From assembly GCA_030765045.1 (NCBI GenBank), contig CM060964.1, forward strand, positions 153,314,490 through 153,378,489: 64,000 bases of DNA. Direction: 5' to 3'. The position numbers and the translations under genes were made by a program. How positions within the stretch are numbered: position 1 is the first letter of the stretch; each line of letters starts with the position of its first letter. This document shows positions 44,735 to 58,200 of the stretch, piece by piece. The notes below the pieces were generated by a model that was not told the origin of the DNA, searched no databases, and saw nothing but the letters and a program-made list of their open reading frames with translations. Source of the DNA: Tenodera sinensis. Its lineage: Eukaryota; Arthropoda; Insecta; Mantodea; Mantidae.

Positions 44735-45924
44735 ATACTATTATACAATATCCTCATATTGCTGCAATACGCTTGAAATTTTCGAACTGAAAGCTTCAGA
44801 AAATATTGATTACAATTGGTGTAGATAAAACTGGGAATACGCTACTTCAACTGTCAATCACTCTTCCAGAAATGATTACCTAATATTTTCTCTTAAATAC
44901 CCGCATTCCTAGGCATCTGTCCATAAAGATTATTGCTAAGTTAAAAAGTTTACTTCCGTCATACACTGTTAATGTTTACTTAGCTTACAATGGATATAAG
45001 AAAGCATTATATCTTGTTTATTCACGGAAATTAAAATGTTTCAGGCACAAGAAACCAAAATAATTATTTTACAACATTTAATAACTCAGCATGATTCTAT
45101 TTATTCATACTTCATTATGCAGTAACAGGACACAAATACCCTACTATCTGAGAATAAGACTCAAGGCATCGAAAGAAAAACATTTAGTGTGTTGCATATC
45201 ATACTTCCGTATGGAGTATTACTGGTCACAAAACTGCGTAGTTAGAAGAACTTCATCCCAGTGAATAAAGTAGTTATGATGTATTAAGTAGAATGCAATT
45301 CAGTTGTAGATTACTTCTACGGGAAACAATCTTTGCACCCAGCAGCGTTGCCGTTACCTGTATTTCCAAGCACTACACAATGCAGTGTTGCCATGTTCCC
45401 ATTAACTCAATTTCTACAAGTGTGCCTCTATCCCGATTCTCTATTCCTGATAAAAAGCTCTGGAGAACTAAAGACGCTGATTAATTTTCTATTTCAGAAA
45501 ATAAACATGCAAGAGGTGAGGTTTGACACACCGACACTCAGAACTTTTTACTTTCTGGATAAAGTTCTCGTTTTACTCTCTAAATAAATACAAATGATTA
45601 TCTAGAACCAAAGCAAACTATTTAAACCTTTGGTAATGGTGCTACGAACTTTCCATCTTGCAAAGAAATTTGTTAATGATAGAATGTAACTGAACATCAT
45701 ACGAATGGAGCCCATGTTAGCCAACGCAGAAATAGCCGAAGTCGTTGGGTGACTATCGGTAGGAGTTGAAAGTTCTGAGTGTCGGTGTGTCAAACCTCAC
45801 CTCTTGCATGTTTATTTTCTGAAGTAGAAAATTAATCAGCGTCTTTAGTTCTCCAGAGCTTTTTATCAGAAAGAGAGAATCGGGATAGAGGCACATTTGT
45901 AGAAATTGAGTTAATGGGAACATG

Positions 45925-45988
45925 ACATGATTGATTTATGGGTTTAAGGGCGCTCAACTTCTAGGTCATTAGCGCCCTAGGGAACATG
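45925..45988. mobile_element. Short SINE-like insertion (64 bp) with 8-bp duplication
   Basis: GGAACATG at 45917-45924 and 45981-45988; the other hairpin arm preserves the empty site. The insert contains GGGCGCTCAACTTCTAGGTC and ATTAGCGCCCT, which fold on themselves. Confidence 0.75.
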
Positions 45989-46379
45989 GCAACACTGCAT
46001 TGTGTAGTGCTTGGAAATACAGGTAACGGCAACGCTGCTGGGTGCAAAGTAGAAGTAATCTACAACTGAATTGCATTCTACTTAATACGTCATTAACTAC
46101 TTTATTCACTGGGATTAAATTCCTCTAAATACGCATTTTTGTGACCAGTAATACTCTATTTTCTTCCGTATGATATGTGACACACTAGCTGTTTTTCTTT
46201 CAATGCTTTGAGTCTTATTCTCAGATAGCACGATATTTGTGTCCTGTTACTGCATAATGAAGTATAAATGAATGTAATCATGCTGAGTTATTAAACGTTG
46301 TAAAATAATTACTTTGGTTTCTTGTGCCTAAAACATTTTAGTTTCCGTGCATGAACAAGATATAATGCTTTCTTATATC

Positions 46380-46531
46380 TAAAGACACAATTTTAAGTGT
46401 TGCATCGTGTTTGTGAGTGTCAGTTATGCCGTGAGTATGTTCGCCCAGACCAAGAGGCCAGCCATCAGCACTGAACGAAACAGCCCCATGCACATGGTAA
46501 GGTGACTAAGAATTGTGGCTTTATTTATATC
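46380..46531. mobile_element. MITE-like insertion (152 bp) with TTATATC duplication
   Basis: TTATATC occurs at 46373-46379 and 46525-46531; the left hairpin arm shows the uninterrupted site. Ends AAAGACACAATT and, inverse, AAAGCCACAATT form short imperfect inverted repeats. Confidence 0.65.
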
Positions 46532-46790
46532 CATTGTAAGCTAAGTGAACATTAACAGTACCTAACGGAAGTAAATTCTTTAACTTGGCAATAATTTTCG
46601 ATAGTTATAGCCAGATGCCTATGAATCCGAGTATTTAAGAGAACATATTAGGTAATAATTTCTGGAAGAGTGATTGAGAGTTGAAGTACGCATATTCCCT
46701 GTTTTATCTACAACAATTGTAATCAATATTTTCTAAAGCTTTCAGTTCGAAAATTTCAACCGTATTGCAGCAATATGAGGATATACGCAA

Positions 46791-48755
46791 ATATACTGTG
46801 TAACGATACTGAATCTAAATAAGTATCAAAAGAAAAATATTGCCAGAAGTAGCCTGCTAGAAGCTAAATCTTTTTGCAAGGAAATGTGCATTCTGTGTTT
46901 AATAATGGAGTTTAAAAGATTTACAGGTGCAGTACCCGCAATTAAGCTTCGTTGTTGGAGAATATGCAAACTGAGCGATATTTACCTTTGGAAAAACATC
47001 CGTGGAAGTGTCATATTCAAAATGAGATAAAGCTATATTTGATTACCTGTCTCCCACTTTGAATTACCGGTGCTCCTAATTACTTAAAATTAGATAATAA
47101 GTTCCTTTGAAGCTCATTTGTATGGAAACATATATTCTTATTTATTGTTCGTGCGTTTGATTATTTGTTTTGAACTTCACACTGTGAAAAGGTGTTCAAT
47201 TTCAATGCTTCTTAAAATCGTAACGAGAGAGAGGAAAGTCTTCCGAAACAAATGCATAAGAGGTAGCAAGTCAAACTCTTGTTCATAGCAATATGTCTTT
47301 AAATATGCTTCAAATGGAAGCTAAGAATCGATTAAAGGGTTTATCATTTATGGCTATAATTTGCTCCCCTGAATTGAAAAGCATGGATGGCATATTTTGG
47401 ATATTCAATTGTTCCCCTCATCTTATCGCTTACACTCTCTTGTTTTTTGTCAACCTTCAAAATAGTTTTACTAACCTTTAAGCAGTGACGTGGGATACTG
47501 ACAATAACCTAGTCGTGTGCTATAGGTATAATTCCACATAACAGAGCCTACAACACCAAGCCTTTTAGTTTCACCTTCATAATATGGAAATAGAACGCCA
47601 TAGCTTCCATAGGTTTCATGCACCCCGTGCTCATTTGGCCATAATGCCATTCACCGTCTCTGCACGTCTACTTTGTTAAAGCGGACGCTAAGCATTTCAA
47701 AATGGCACAAAATTACTTAGGGACAGGAAAATAAAACAGACGAAACAAAGCCAAACATCCTTCAGCAAAGAAGAATACATATAACCAAATATAGAAGCGA
47801 ATTTAGTGTATTCTCTCGGGGAAAATCCACTAGGATATAATGGTTTGCTATAGAGTAGAAGGGAGGCACAAGTAATATTTGATTTTTGTAGTTGAATATC
47901 CAATTACTGCAAAGTTGCTTATAACCAGATGCATATGTTTTGCAACCCTGGTTTTAGAAATAGAACTTGTAAAATGAAACAACAATGACTAACGAAAGTT
48001 TTGCATATAAATATTGTCCAATAGTCCGTAGAGATGCCTAAAAACAAACAGCTAATTATGAAGTCCTCTTACATCACGGGAATGTGTATTGTGTTCAGAA
48101 AGTATATTGTCACGGCGGGTACCACTGTCACCTTGACAAGAAGCGTTCAACTTGGTGCCACTCAAATCAACTTCTCTGTCCACCAAATATCACCCAAACA
48201 GATGAATGATGTAGGGCGTACATACTCGTTAAGGTGTTGTTAAGGATAGGTGGTTGTTTGCAGTTCCATGCGTAAAGTAATGCTTTGGTCTATCTAGAAT
48301 GGGTTTAATGAATCCAGGGCAACCCCGAAACTTCCACATTTACAAATACTTGTTCATTAATATATAATGTATGCAAAAGCTTATCTTACTCAAGGAAGAT
48401 ACAGTTGGAGTCATCTTGGAGGCTGGCGTCTTCTACTTGTGAATTTTAAAGTGTCCATACGGACTTAAAAGGTGACGCGGATACGTCTAGCAACACCCAG
48501 CCAAAATGCACCGAGACGTGAAACCACGGGTTTATAAATTATTTCATCCCTACGCCACGTCAATGATGAATGGCGTCTTACAAACATCAACTAAATCCTT
48601 GTACACAACCCATAATGATCGCAAACGAAACCTGGAACCCTGGGTTAATGGCATCCCACTCAGAAACTTCCTGAACTATAGTTCCGGAAGTCTGTCGGTG
48701 GTTGTCCATTACAACTTACATTACAATGAACATGCGAGATTCCCTTTTTATAATC
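46791..48755. other. Unassigned, AT-rich
   Basis: Several short open frames, none recognised. An 87-aa frame at 48506-48769 runs into the MITE and has no known similarity. Confidence 0.4.
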
Positions 48756-49146
48756 AATTGAGGCGTTGAGCGCAACAGTGGCCCAACCACTAAATGTACA
48801 TAATTGAGATAATGGAGTGTAAAAAATATCTGTGATTTGAAAGTTTTATATTGACTTTAATAACTAAGCAAGAGTCATGATATTTGGAAATTTTAATCAA
48901 TATAGCACCGACATTGTGATACATAGTTACATACATGCAGGAAGGTTGGGCCACTGTTTCTATCCAGGAAGCCAGATTCAGTTCCATGCAATAACACACT
49001 TCTCATGCCATCGGTCGGTGGTTGTAGAAATGTGGTATAGGCCACTACTGCTCTCCTAGATTTTGATATGGGGAACATGTCTGTGCTAATAACTCAGTTT
49101 CTGAATTTTTGTGGGTTGGGCCACTGTTGCGCTCAACGCCTCAATT
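48756..49146. mobile_element. MITE-like element, 391 bp, 35-bp TIRs
   Basis: The ends AATTGAGGCGTTGAGCGCAA (continuing CAGTGGCCCAAC) at 48756-48790 and the inverse at 49111-49146 differ by a single base indel. There is no coding capacity. The motif GGTTGGGCCACTGTT also occurs inside at about 48945. The target duplication is unclear. Confidence 0.7.
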
Positions 49147-50269
49147 TAGAAAAAATTTATATTATCTCCAAGAAAATCGCTATGTCTCACCTGAGGCGGT
49201 TTCGCCATCTGTCCACATCTGGGAGAAAAATACAGGAATGACCTGTAAATATAACAAGTAAAACTGAAGCGTGTGTTAAAATTATAAAAAATACGTTGAT
49301 GTCGACTCGTCGCTCCTCACTTCCGTACTCCTACGCCGACTGCTGCTTTCTGGGTGTCTTCTGCTCCAGATGCTCTGGCATGTGACTTTAATCTCAGGGT
49401 ATGCGTGGATGTTTACGAATAAAACCAGAATTTCGTTGAAACACTTTTATTCTCACCAAAATAAGAAAGCGTGAGATTTGCCGATCGTTATTAAATTAGT
49501 TGAGTCGTTACCGTGTCTTTACTAAGACAGAAAATCGTTAATATTAACTATAATGTGTCCTCACACTTGAGGATCCGGAATACAAGTCCCGTGACTGAAG
49601 ATATGGGCGACGAGTTTAGTGACCCGCCGGGTTCTGGAGGGCAACTCTCAACGACCCTTTCTCTCCGGGTTCTCGCAGGCAAGTCCCTGTGCCTTATGAC
49701 GCTCTCTGTACCTTTCACTTCCTAATTAGCAACAGGGTTTCGAAGAAACGACCATCCCTTGTTTTCCGGCTCACACCGGCGCTGAGCGATTTCCAGGAAA
49801 ACTGGTCTTACTAGGTCTTGTTGGATTACCTGAAGCTTGCCTCTAATGACTTGTCTGTACCTTTTCGTGCCTTTTGACAATTTTAGTCACAACTAATATT
49901 CCCAGATCTCGTACATTTATACACGTAACAATTTTAACATTTTCTGATCATCTAATTCCGCCATGTGATGCAGCATTCTATCCATAATTATGGCGTTCAC
50001 AATTTCAGCTTCAACGTGAAAGGCCAAGAATATAAAATAAAAAATATAATTTTGAGTCTCGTAGAGATTTAGAGACGGAAGGAATAACAGAGGAACGGAA
50101 CAGAAGAGGAAGAGGGACACAAAAGAAATGGCAAATACACTAGATGTGGAGGAACGAAGGCTGGGAAGGCAGCACTCACATACCAAATGAACAGGATCTC
50201 AGCATCACTCGGACTCACACCCACAGGCGGAGATGAATGTCCTATTACACAATGAACAGGATACGTTCT
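49147..50269. other. Unassigned; possible solo LTR at 49410-49930
   Basis: 49410-49930 starts TGTTTACG and ends CGTAACA and has ACACTTTTATTCTCACC, similar in style to the element I LTR start. No matching target duplication was found, so the solo-LTR reading is weak. Confidence 0.3.
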
Positions 50270-50520
50270 GCCGCTACTACTATACAGGTGGCCCATTTCA
50301 TCCGTCTTTGGCATAAGTAGTTTTATCCCTTCGTGCGTTAAAACAGTTGCAGAACGCAACGGCGCAATTCCTATGACGTGGGCGCCTGTGGTGTGAGCGA
50401 ACTTTGTTCTGCTTGTAAGAAAAGATGAGCGCTAAGAGGTAGCTCCCAGGCTTGAACTAACGTGTATAGCCCGTGATAATAGACAAGAATAGTCTTAGAA
50501 TATATTCCACTTTATTTACA
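50270..50520. repeat. Left arm of an inverted pair (partner 51875-52100)
   Basis: Inverse match over GGCGCAATTCCTATGACGTG and surroundings with about 85-90% identity by eye, extending to the shared TAGCCCGTGATAATAGA/TATTATCACGGGCTA edge. Confidence 0.7.
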
Positions 50521-50639
50521 GGGACTTTATTTTCAATGGAATAAACACACTCTTGTAATTATGCTGCTATCGTCTAACATTACGGATTACAGATCGTAAT
50601 TTGCCGTAGTAAAATCTATGTAAATGTCAGGGCACATAA

Positions 50640-50945
50640 TGTTTTGTTGGTATTAGTTGGTTTCTTATTGCTGTTATTGTTGTATTTTATTATTATTTTA
50701 GTTACTGTTATTGTTTCTGTTTGCAGTCATTATTGTTATTATTCTTGTTAATGTTATTATATGATTATTAATTTTGTTATTATTGTTATTCTAGTTGCTG
50801 TTATTATGTTATTAATTTTATTTCTATTAGTTTAGTTTATTATCGTTAATTATTATGCCTATTATTATAATCATTATCATTGTTATCAAAATTATTAGTT
50901 TTATTTTAATTAGTTATAGTATTATTATCATTATTATATTAATAC
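50640..50945. repeat. Degenerate TTATTR low-complexity tract
   Basis: ATT/GTT-type triplets with variants (TTATTGTTATTATTCTTGTT) over 300 bp. Confidence 0.8.
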
Positions 50946-50959
50946 CATTCACAGAATAG

Positions 50960-51165
50960 GTGTTCAAAATGATGGCCCTGTTGATTGATACAATATTCCA
51001 ACCGTCTCTTATCCGTATATACGTTTCTGAGAATCGCGGGTGTCACAGATGCACATGCTTCAACGATCCTCTACATTCAAGGGATCTCTTTCAACCGTAA
51101 TATTCTTGACGTGACTCCAAAAGAAAAAAACCTAATGAAGTTAGGTCAGCAGTTCTTGGTGGCCA
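50960..51165 (-). pseudogene. Mariner-like transposase C-terminal fragment
   Basis: Minus-strand frames read DLTSLGFFFWSHVKNITVER and, after a frameshift, ACASVTPAILRNVYTDKRRL with the ending NQQGHHFEHLF. This is the characteristic C-terminus (DLTPLDFFLWGHVK...GGHHFEHLL) of a large insect mariner-like family. It is only the last 70 or so residues, broken. Confidence 0.75.
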
Positions 51166-51380
51166 AGGCATTGGGACACCTACGCCGATCCAGTGCCCAG
51201 GGTACAACTAATTGAAGTGGACCTTTACAGGTTCATAATAGTAAGATTATGCACCTTCTGGTTTGGCCAAATGTGTCGTCAGTCGTACAGTCGATCAGGT
51301 TCGTGATCAACAAAATCCTGAGACTCACTTTGCAGGAATTCCGGATACCGGGGTGCTCTAAGTCTGGCTGGGAGAGTGAC

Positions 51381-51713
<333 letters not shown>

Positions 51714-51874
51714 CAATGATAAGGTGCGAACAAATCCCAATTAAACATTACGCGCCCTCATGTTTCCATGGATTTTGTTACGGCAATTTACAACCTGTAA
51801 TCAGTAATGTTAGATAATAGCACCACAGGAGTGTGTTTATTTCCTGGAAAATGAAGTCCCTGAAAGTTAAGTGG

Positions 51875-52100
51875 AAAATGTTCCAAGGCTGTTCTTATCT
51901 ATTATCACGGGCTACACAAGATAGTTCATGCATGGGAACGGTCCTTCATCGCTCGTCTGCTCGTACAAGCAGAACAAAGTTTGCTCACGCCACTGGCGCC
52001 CACTTTGTAGGAATTGCGCCGTTGCATTCTGCAACTGTTTTAACATACGAAGGGATATCTACTTATGCCAAATACAGATAAGATGGGCCACCAGGTACAG
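51875..52100. repeat. Right arm of the inverted pair (partner 50270-50520)
   Basis: Contains ACAAGCAGAACAAAGTTTGC and GGAATTGCGCCGTTGCATTC, the inverse of the left arm. No ORF of note. Confidence 0.7.
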
Positions 52101-52874
52101 ATAGCGAAACATATGAGGCGGAGCGGGTATCCGCCGGTCAGGTCTATTGGATCAACCGATAATAAAGAGTTCTCTCCAGGAAAATCTACGAAACACCGTA
52201 AAGAAATTGAGAGTGAGGAGATCGCTAAGCGACAAGCACTTTAAATCCTTTGACATAATTGGTGTGAATTCTAAGCCTCCTGAGATCGTAAGTTGCCAGA
52301 ACGGAATACAGCAATATTTTGTGCAGGAAGGCGATTGCATTCCGTGAGCATCGCAGGTTGTCCCGGTCGGCAGGAGAATAATGGCCAAGCAGTAGGGAGC
52401 ATGGGAAATAAAGCAAAGTGACATTAAAGAAAGGTACAGGGTGTTTAAATGGAGAAGAGAATACACAGTTTGTTCACCAGCTCATGGTCCCTGGGAGAAA
52501 TGCAGCCAGTCAGTACGTGAGTAACAACTTCAGATAAACAGTGATATCTCCAGCTGCAGTGGTGCTTATGATCCCACTTGTGATAGTAGTACCAACCTTG
52601 GAATGTGTATTCACGCTAGATAAAAGCAAAGAAGTCACTCAAAATAGCGGAACTTAAATTTTATTCTTAGTTCATGCAGTATACTTAGCTTATAAAACAC
52701 AAACGATATTTGCAACTATTCCATCTTTCTTCCACTTATCATATTCTACCTTTTCTATATGTTTTCAAAAAGGCTGCTCTAGTGTTATATCATGCAATTC
52801 CTGTAAGAAAAGGAACCTGTTACATTTCTCTAAGTATTCGTTTTACCTTTGCTCAAGCAGTTCTGTGGGATTGA
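52101..52874. other. Unassigned sequence
   Basis: No recognised gene; a minus-strand 104-aa open frame (52466-52152) lacks similarity. Confidence 0.4.
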
Positions 52875-53162
52875 GATCACACGTGAGTAGGTAGGTTGAG
52901 GGAAGGCTGGAACAGACCCAAATGCGCAAGATGGCCGCCATGCGTAATCTAAGGATTACTAGGTGAGATGGTACTAGAAGCAGGTATTGTAGGTGTTCTA
53001 GTGATAATGGGATCAATATCTAAGACAAATAGCAGGGACACACACGTGTTTATGTACGTTTGTAATAGATGTGTATTTTGTTCGCTATATCTAATGTATA
53101 CATCCTAACGCAAGAGCTTTCTAATTTGATCCAATATATTACCCACAACATAATGACACCTC

Positions 53163-53760
53163 GCCCCCCCCTCATCGCTGCGCTAACCTAACTTAGCCCA
53201 GCTCCTACTCTTCTTACTCAGTCTTTCATAATTTAACATAACCTAAGCCTCATACTACTACTCGGGTAACCTAACCTAGCATTACTTAACCTAAGAGGAG
53301 CTTAAACCTTCCTATTTATTAATATATTTTAACCTTACCTAAGCCCCATACTTCTACTCGTCTAACCTAACCTAACCTAACCTAACCTAAACTAACCTAA
53401 CCTAACCTAACCTAACCTAAGCCTCATACTACTACTCGGGTAACCTAACCTAGCATTACTTAACCTAAGAGGAGCTTAAACCTTCCTATTTATTAAGATA
53501 TTTTAACCTTACCTAAGCCCCATACTTCTACTCGTCTAACCTAACCTAACCTAACCTAACCTAAACTAACCTAACCTAACCTAACCTAACCTAAGCCTCA
53601 TACTACTACTCGGGTAACCTAACCTAGCATTACTTAACCTAAGAGGAGCTTAAACCTTCCTATTTATTAAGATATTTTAACCTTACCTAAGCCCCATACT
53701 TCTACTCGTCTAACCTAACCTAATCTAACCTGGCCTAGCCTAACCTAAGGTAGATCCTCT
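53163..53760 (+). repeat. 174-bp satellite with embedded (CCTAA)n
   Basis: GCCTCATACTACTACTCGGG recurs at 53247, 53421 and 53595 (period 174). Each unit contains runs of CCTAACCTAACCTAACC, the complement of the insect telomere repeat TTAGG. A short additional CCTAA run occurs at about 54922-54945. Confidence 0.9.
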
Positions 53761-53879
53761 TATTATTATTTATTCTATTCTACTAACATGATACGTTTCT
53801 AGACATTCATTCTGTCCTCTTATCATCTATCCTATTCCCTCCTTTGCTTCTCTATTCTATCCTGCCATACGCTGTGCTG

Positions 53880-54790
53880 ATCTCCCTCTAGGAATTTCAT
53901 AAACATTTTGATACTATTTTGAGTCCTCTGATAGATCTTTTTTAAGCACTTTTAGTATATTCAGGCTGCTTTTACAACATATTTAAGAACTTTTCAGACT
54001 ATTTTGAAGATAATACAGGTTATTTGATCGATTTTTTCAGAGGTTTCATGGTATTTTGACGTTGTTTATAGACCGTTAACAGATATTTTAGTTGCTTTAG
54101 GCTGTGCAGGACGCTTTTACAAATTATTTTACACAACGGCCAGGCAATTTTGAGTGATTTAGACGCCATATTATATATTTGCAGGGTGTTTTGAGGTCCG
54201 GTTGGACTCGCTGGTAGATATTTCAGCCTGTTTCCAGATATTCTGAAGACTTTTACGTACAGTTTAAACATTTTTCAGAGTATTTTAGACGAATTTTACG
54301 TTATTTAAGGCAATCTGAGAGTTATTCTGGACGCCCATGTCTATTATTGTTTGCTTTAAACACTTTGAAGGGTAATGGAAGATAATTTTCTCAATATCAG
54401 GGATACTGAACCAGCTATTTCAAGGTTGTTAGACCAGTTAATTATCATTTCAGCCATTTTAGAGACATTTTAAGCACTATAGGGGTATTTTAGACTTTGT
54501 CACCAACATTTTGCATGGTTTTTCAGAATCCTTTGAAACACTTTTATAGGCGTTAGACGCTTTTTTAATGGTATTTTTCGAGCGCTAATAAATTAAGACA
54601 TTTTAGCTCCTTCACAGGTATTTTGAGGATTTTCAGGGCATCTTAGACTCGTGAGAAGCATTTTTTTCGCCAGTTTGAAGATGTTTTAAGACACTCTAGT
54701 AGGCATTTTTAACGCTGATAGAGTTATTTTAATTGATTTAAGAACATTTTACAAAGTTTTCTTCAGTAATAGCTTTGTTTTATAGTAGTT
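53880..54790. repeat. Degenerate short-period repeat region
   Basis: Many spaced variants of ATTTTAGAC, TTTTCAG and TATTTTGA over 0.9 kb. A related region with inverse motifs lies at about 31800-32000 in the derivative copy. Confidence 0.5.
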
Positions 54791-55008
54791 GAAGAGCAGT
54801 CTAACCTATCCAGTCATTTATTGCATTTCTCGCATTATTATTTTTATTACATTTCACTAATAACCTAACTCGGCAACAATCATCATCATTATCAACTACT
54901 CTATCTTATAGTCCAACTAAGTTAACCTAACCTAACCTGACCTAATGAGGAAATAGGGATGTTAAGGCAAGCAATGAAATAAAAAAAGAATAATAGCAAT
55001 GAGATAAT

Positions 55009-55014
55009 TTTTAT
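55009..55014 (-). terminator. Polyadenylation signal of the polymerase gene
   Basis: The minus strand reads AATAAA about 200 nt after the stop codon, in TTGAATAAAAATTATC. Confidence 0.55.
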
Positions 55015-55217
55015 TCAACTTACAGAGATACATACACTAGCATTAACATTTAGAAAACAAGTATACACTGCTGAAAGACGATAGCGCCCTCCTCAGTTCT
55101 TCTTCTTATTATTCGCATTATCATTCTTCTCTCTTGGTTAGATGTGCCATTGGCACACGAAGTTCATAGTTCAACAATCTTCAATTTTTCCTACAGACAA
55201 GCTTTAAGTACCCATGT

Positions 55218-58200
55218 CTAGGCACTATTCTCGACACTGTAATGTCCATACGCATACGTCGATATTCCATCCCCTTCAATCACTCTCTTGTCATCGTGAG
55301 GTGATAAGGCTATTTTATTAGCTTCAACCGTAGAAATATTGTGATGTCGGGATAGGATTAAATTCATCGGAGTTCTAACAATTTTCAAAGTTTTAAGGCA
55401 CTCTACATAGCTATTGAAGTTGATGTATTGCTTAATGGCGCTACGTTTTATACCTTTAACTTTTTTTATCACAGAACCATCAATATCGATAGCATACATT
55501 TTAGGCCTGAGACCTACAAAACGATGAATGATTTTTCCAGAGGCTTCATCTTTAAACTTTCCCAACACTTTTTTGTTGTGTGTAGAATGACATACATGGT
55601 TTGCAGGGTAATCAGATGTATCCAGATGTTCAAGCATACGTAATTTATCCTGATATATATCTTTAGTAGACACTCGATGGATGAAAGAATCCGTATCCAT
55701 ATACAAGAGTTTAAGATTTTCAGCTCCATAATATGGAAGTAACACGTCATATTGATAGGCATACATTAGAGTCTTGGAGATGTCTAGTACACTCATACCA
55801 ATGTATATGGGCTTGTTGAACACTATTTTACGAGAAGCCATATGTACAGCCGCAAGATTAGGTCCATATATGGTTCGATCAATGAATATAGGTTTAGCTA
55901 TGAGTTTTTCTAACGTTTTGCTGTTTGTCACAAGCCGTATATCCATACGATTACGAATATTTTCCATAGTTTTTCCAAACATAGCATTATTGAATAGTTT
56001 ATAAAGGTCCTTCTCAAAATCATTTCTAGCTTGTTGTCGCAGTCGGTTATTAAACTCGACGTAAGGTTTTAGCCAACACGATTGATGGAACTGAAGTGCT
56101 CGATGAATCTTTGTTAATAGTAGACCATGACCAAGAGCTTGTTTCAAGGCCATGTAGTGTACCACATACTTCTTTCGGCATCCAAGATGAGCAATTAACT
56201 TCTCTGAAGACGTCTCACGTGGTTTCAGACTCTCAGGCAGGAAGGGCAAATCATTATGAAGATCGTGGAGCTCGACAGGATATTCGACATCAACTTCTAA
56301 GATGTATCCAAGGGGGTCATCTTCCTTCAATAAATCCAAGTCTAGATGATCAGGGGAAACCCACTTAAAACCTCCATAAGGAAGGGCCTTACACATTGCC
56401 CAACCATATTGGTTATTAGCGTCTTCGTATGTAATAAACTGAGAGGGTTTCCGAGAGTCATACTGTGCCATATAGATATTGTTCGCCTCAGCATAGCGAT
56501 GAGAAACCTGGCATAAGCCTCCTCTTATACCAGATTCAACCATGAGCAGCTGATCGTAGTCCAGCAGCAATTGCAGCTCAATTCCAGTATACAGCAGCAT
56601 AGCATCCCATGTAAGCCCTGGAGAAGTGAAATAATGTGCAGGATCTACTTTATGTGTTTTCAGAGTCTGGTCTCTAAATGTTTCAAAGACATCTGCGAGG
56701 AGCAGAACATCAGAGATTAAGTAAATATCGCTGTACTCGCCCAAATTTCTTACATTAAACTGATTCCATACATTTGCAGCATGCTCGTAGTCATCATCGG
56801 TAATTTCTTCTTCGTTTAATTTATTGTAGAATGCTTTCCTTGGAGGCAGATGAGTATCATTCAAAACGTCCCACGATGTGAGATAATCATAGGGAAACAC
56901 TCCCTTACGTGTCATCAAGCCAATCTTCTCTTCACCGAAGTACTTCTCTGTTTCGGGATACGTAGTTAGGTTTTTCACTAACTTGTCCAAGCTTGTACTC
57001 AGGAAACGGAAGGTATCCACAAATCTGAGTTTAATATCTCCAACATATTTTGAGAATGAGATATAGCTTTCTTCAGAGTTTGGTATTACCTCCACTCTTT
57101 CGCTTGTGCAACCTAACTCCTTAACAATAAAATGAGAGTCATACCCACTCAGGTTATGCATGAAAACAGGAATATAATTAGGTGTTTTACAGGCCAGGTT
57201 ACATTTATTGTGTAAAGACGCTCTGTACACCCCGGATACATGATCGTGATCGCGAACCTTCCAATTATCTTCTGTAAATTCACGCCCGCACAGGTGGCAT
57301 ATTGTAGAAGCATCGAACGATTCTTGTTCTTCAGCTGTAAGTTTCAGAGGCTTAGCAGATTTGTATAAGTCACTAATTTTCTTCGCAAGGGAAGTTAGAT
57401 ATTCTAGGAACTTCTCAGCAGCATCATGACCTCGATACACGTAGGGATGTGTAGGAAGATCGGTTTCTACTTTGTCAACGCTGGATGATGGTTTGACGTA
57501 AACAGCAAAGCTCATTGGAGAATGACTTTGATAGGGTGTTGTATAGGAGGTTTCAGGATTAGAGGCGCAGGTATGGTAAGGTGCGAGAATGCTCTCAAAA
57601 TCAGCGTATATAACATAAGGAAGTTTCAACATTCTTTCCACGTTTTTGAATCTGACGATAGAGTTTTCTTTTGTAGGCATAACGCATCTAGCAATACCAT
57701 GTTGTCTACATATTTCGCTGTGCTCCTCCAATTTTTTCATTCCACTCGCTCCATGTTGATCATCAAAATGACTGAAACATCTTTTACATACATATATTTG
57801 CCCATGATGTTTAGTTTTCTGGCCGCGAATAAGCTTCTCAAAATCCTTTATGTATACATAGTGATGTTTGCCAGCTGAATCACTCAACAGAAGAAGATCG
57901 CGATGATCAGATAATTCTTCCTTAACTACCTTTACAGGAAACACTTCATGTTTTTCATCCAGTCCAAACACATTTATGGACATATTGTTGAGCTTTTCAA
58001 ATTTAGCGACTTCGCCCAAACTCGTAGGAAACGAAACGCATGAGAAATTGTATTTTTCTTGGTGATCCTTGTACTTGCCGACGCGATGAGCATTCTTATC
58101 AACGAATTTTGCAAGAACCGCATATATAAAGCACTTCTCGTCACTATAATTCTGTGGGTTTATGCAGGCTTTTCTCGCTTCCACAGATGCAGGTAGAGGA

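Larger units (their letters stand above)
44735..46790. repeat. Long imperfect hairpin (inverted repeat, arms of about 0.8 kb)
   Basis: Left arm about 44735-45548, right arm 45769-46790, spacer 220 bp. Long stretches match inversely, for example CAGCAGCGTTGCCGTTACCT at 45343 and its complement near 46028, and CACACCGACACTCAGAACTT near 45527 and 45769. The arms differ at scattered sites. The right arm carries two extra insertions with target duplications (45925-45988 and 46380-46531), so the hairpin predates them. No terminal structure of a known transposon is visible. Confidence 0.85.

Noticed and set aside
46434..46495. Small exon (MFAQTKRPAISTERNS) with donor-like GTAAGG
   Set aside because: It lies wholly inside a 152-bp insertion with target duplication and short inverted ends, so it is better explained as a MITE.
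49410..49930. Solo LTR
   Set aside because: Ends look LTR-like, but no matching flanking duplication or second copy was found; kept only as a weak note.
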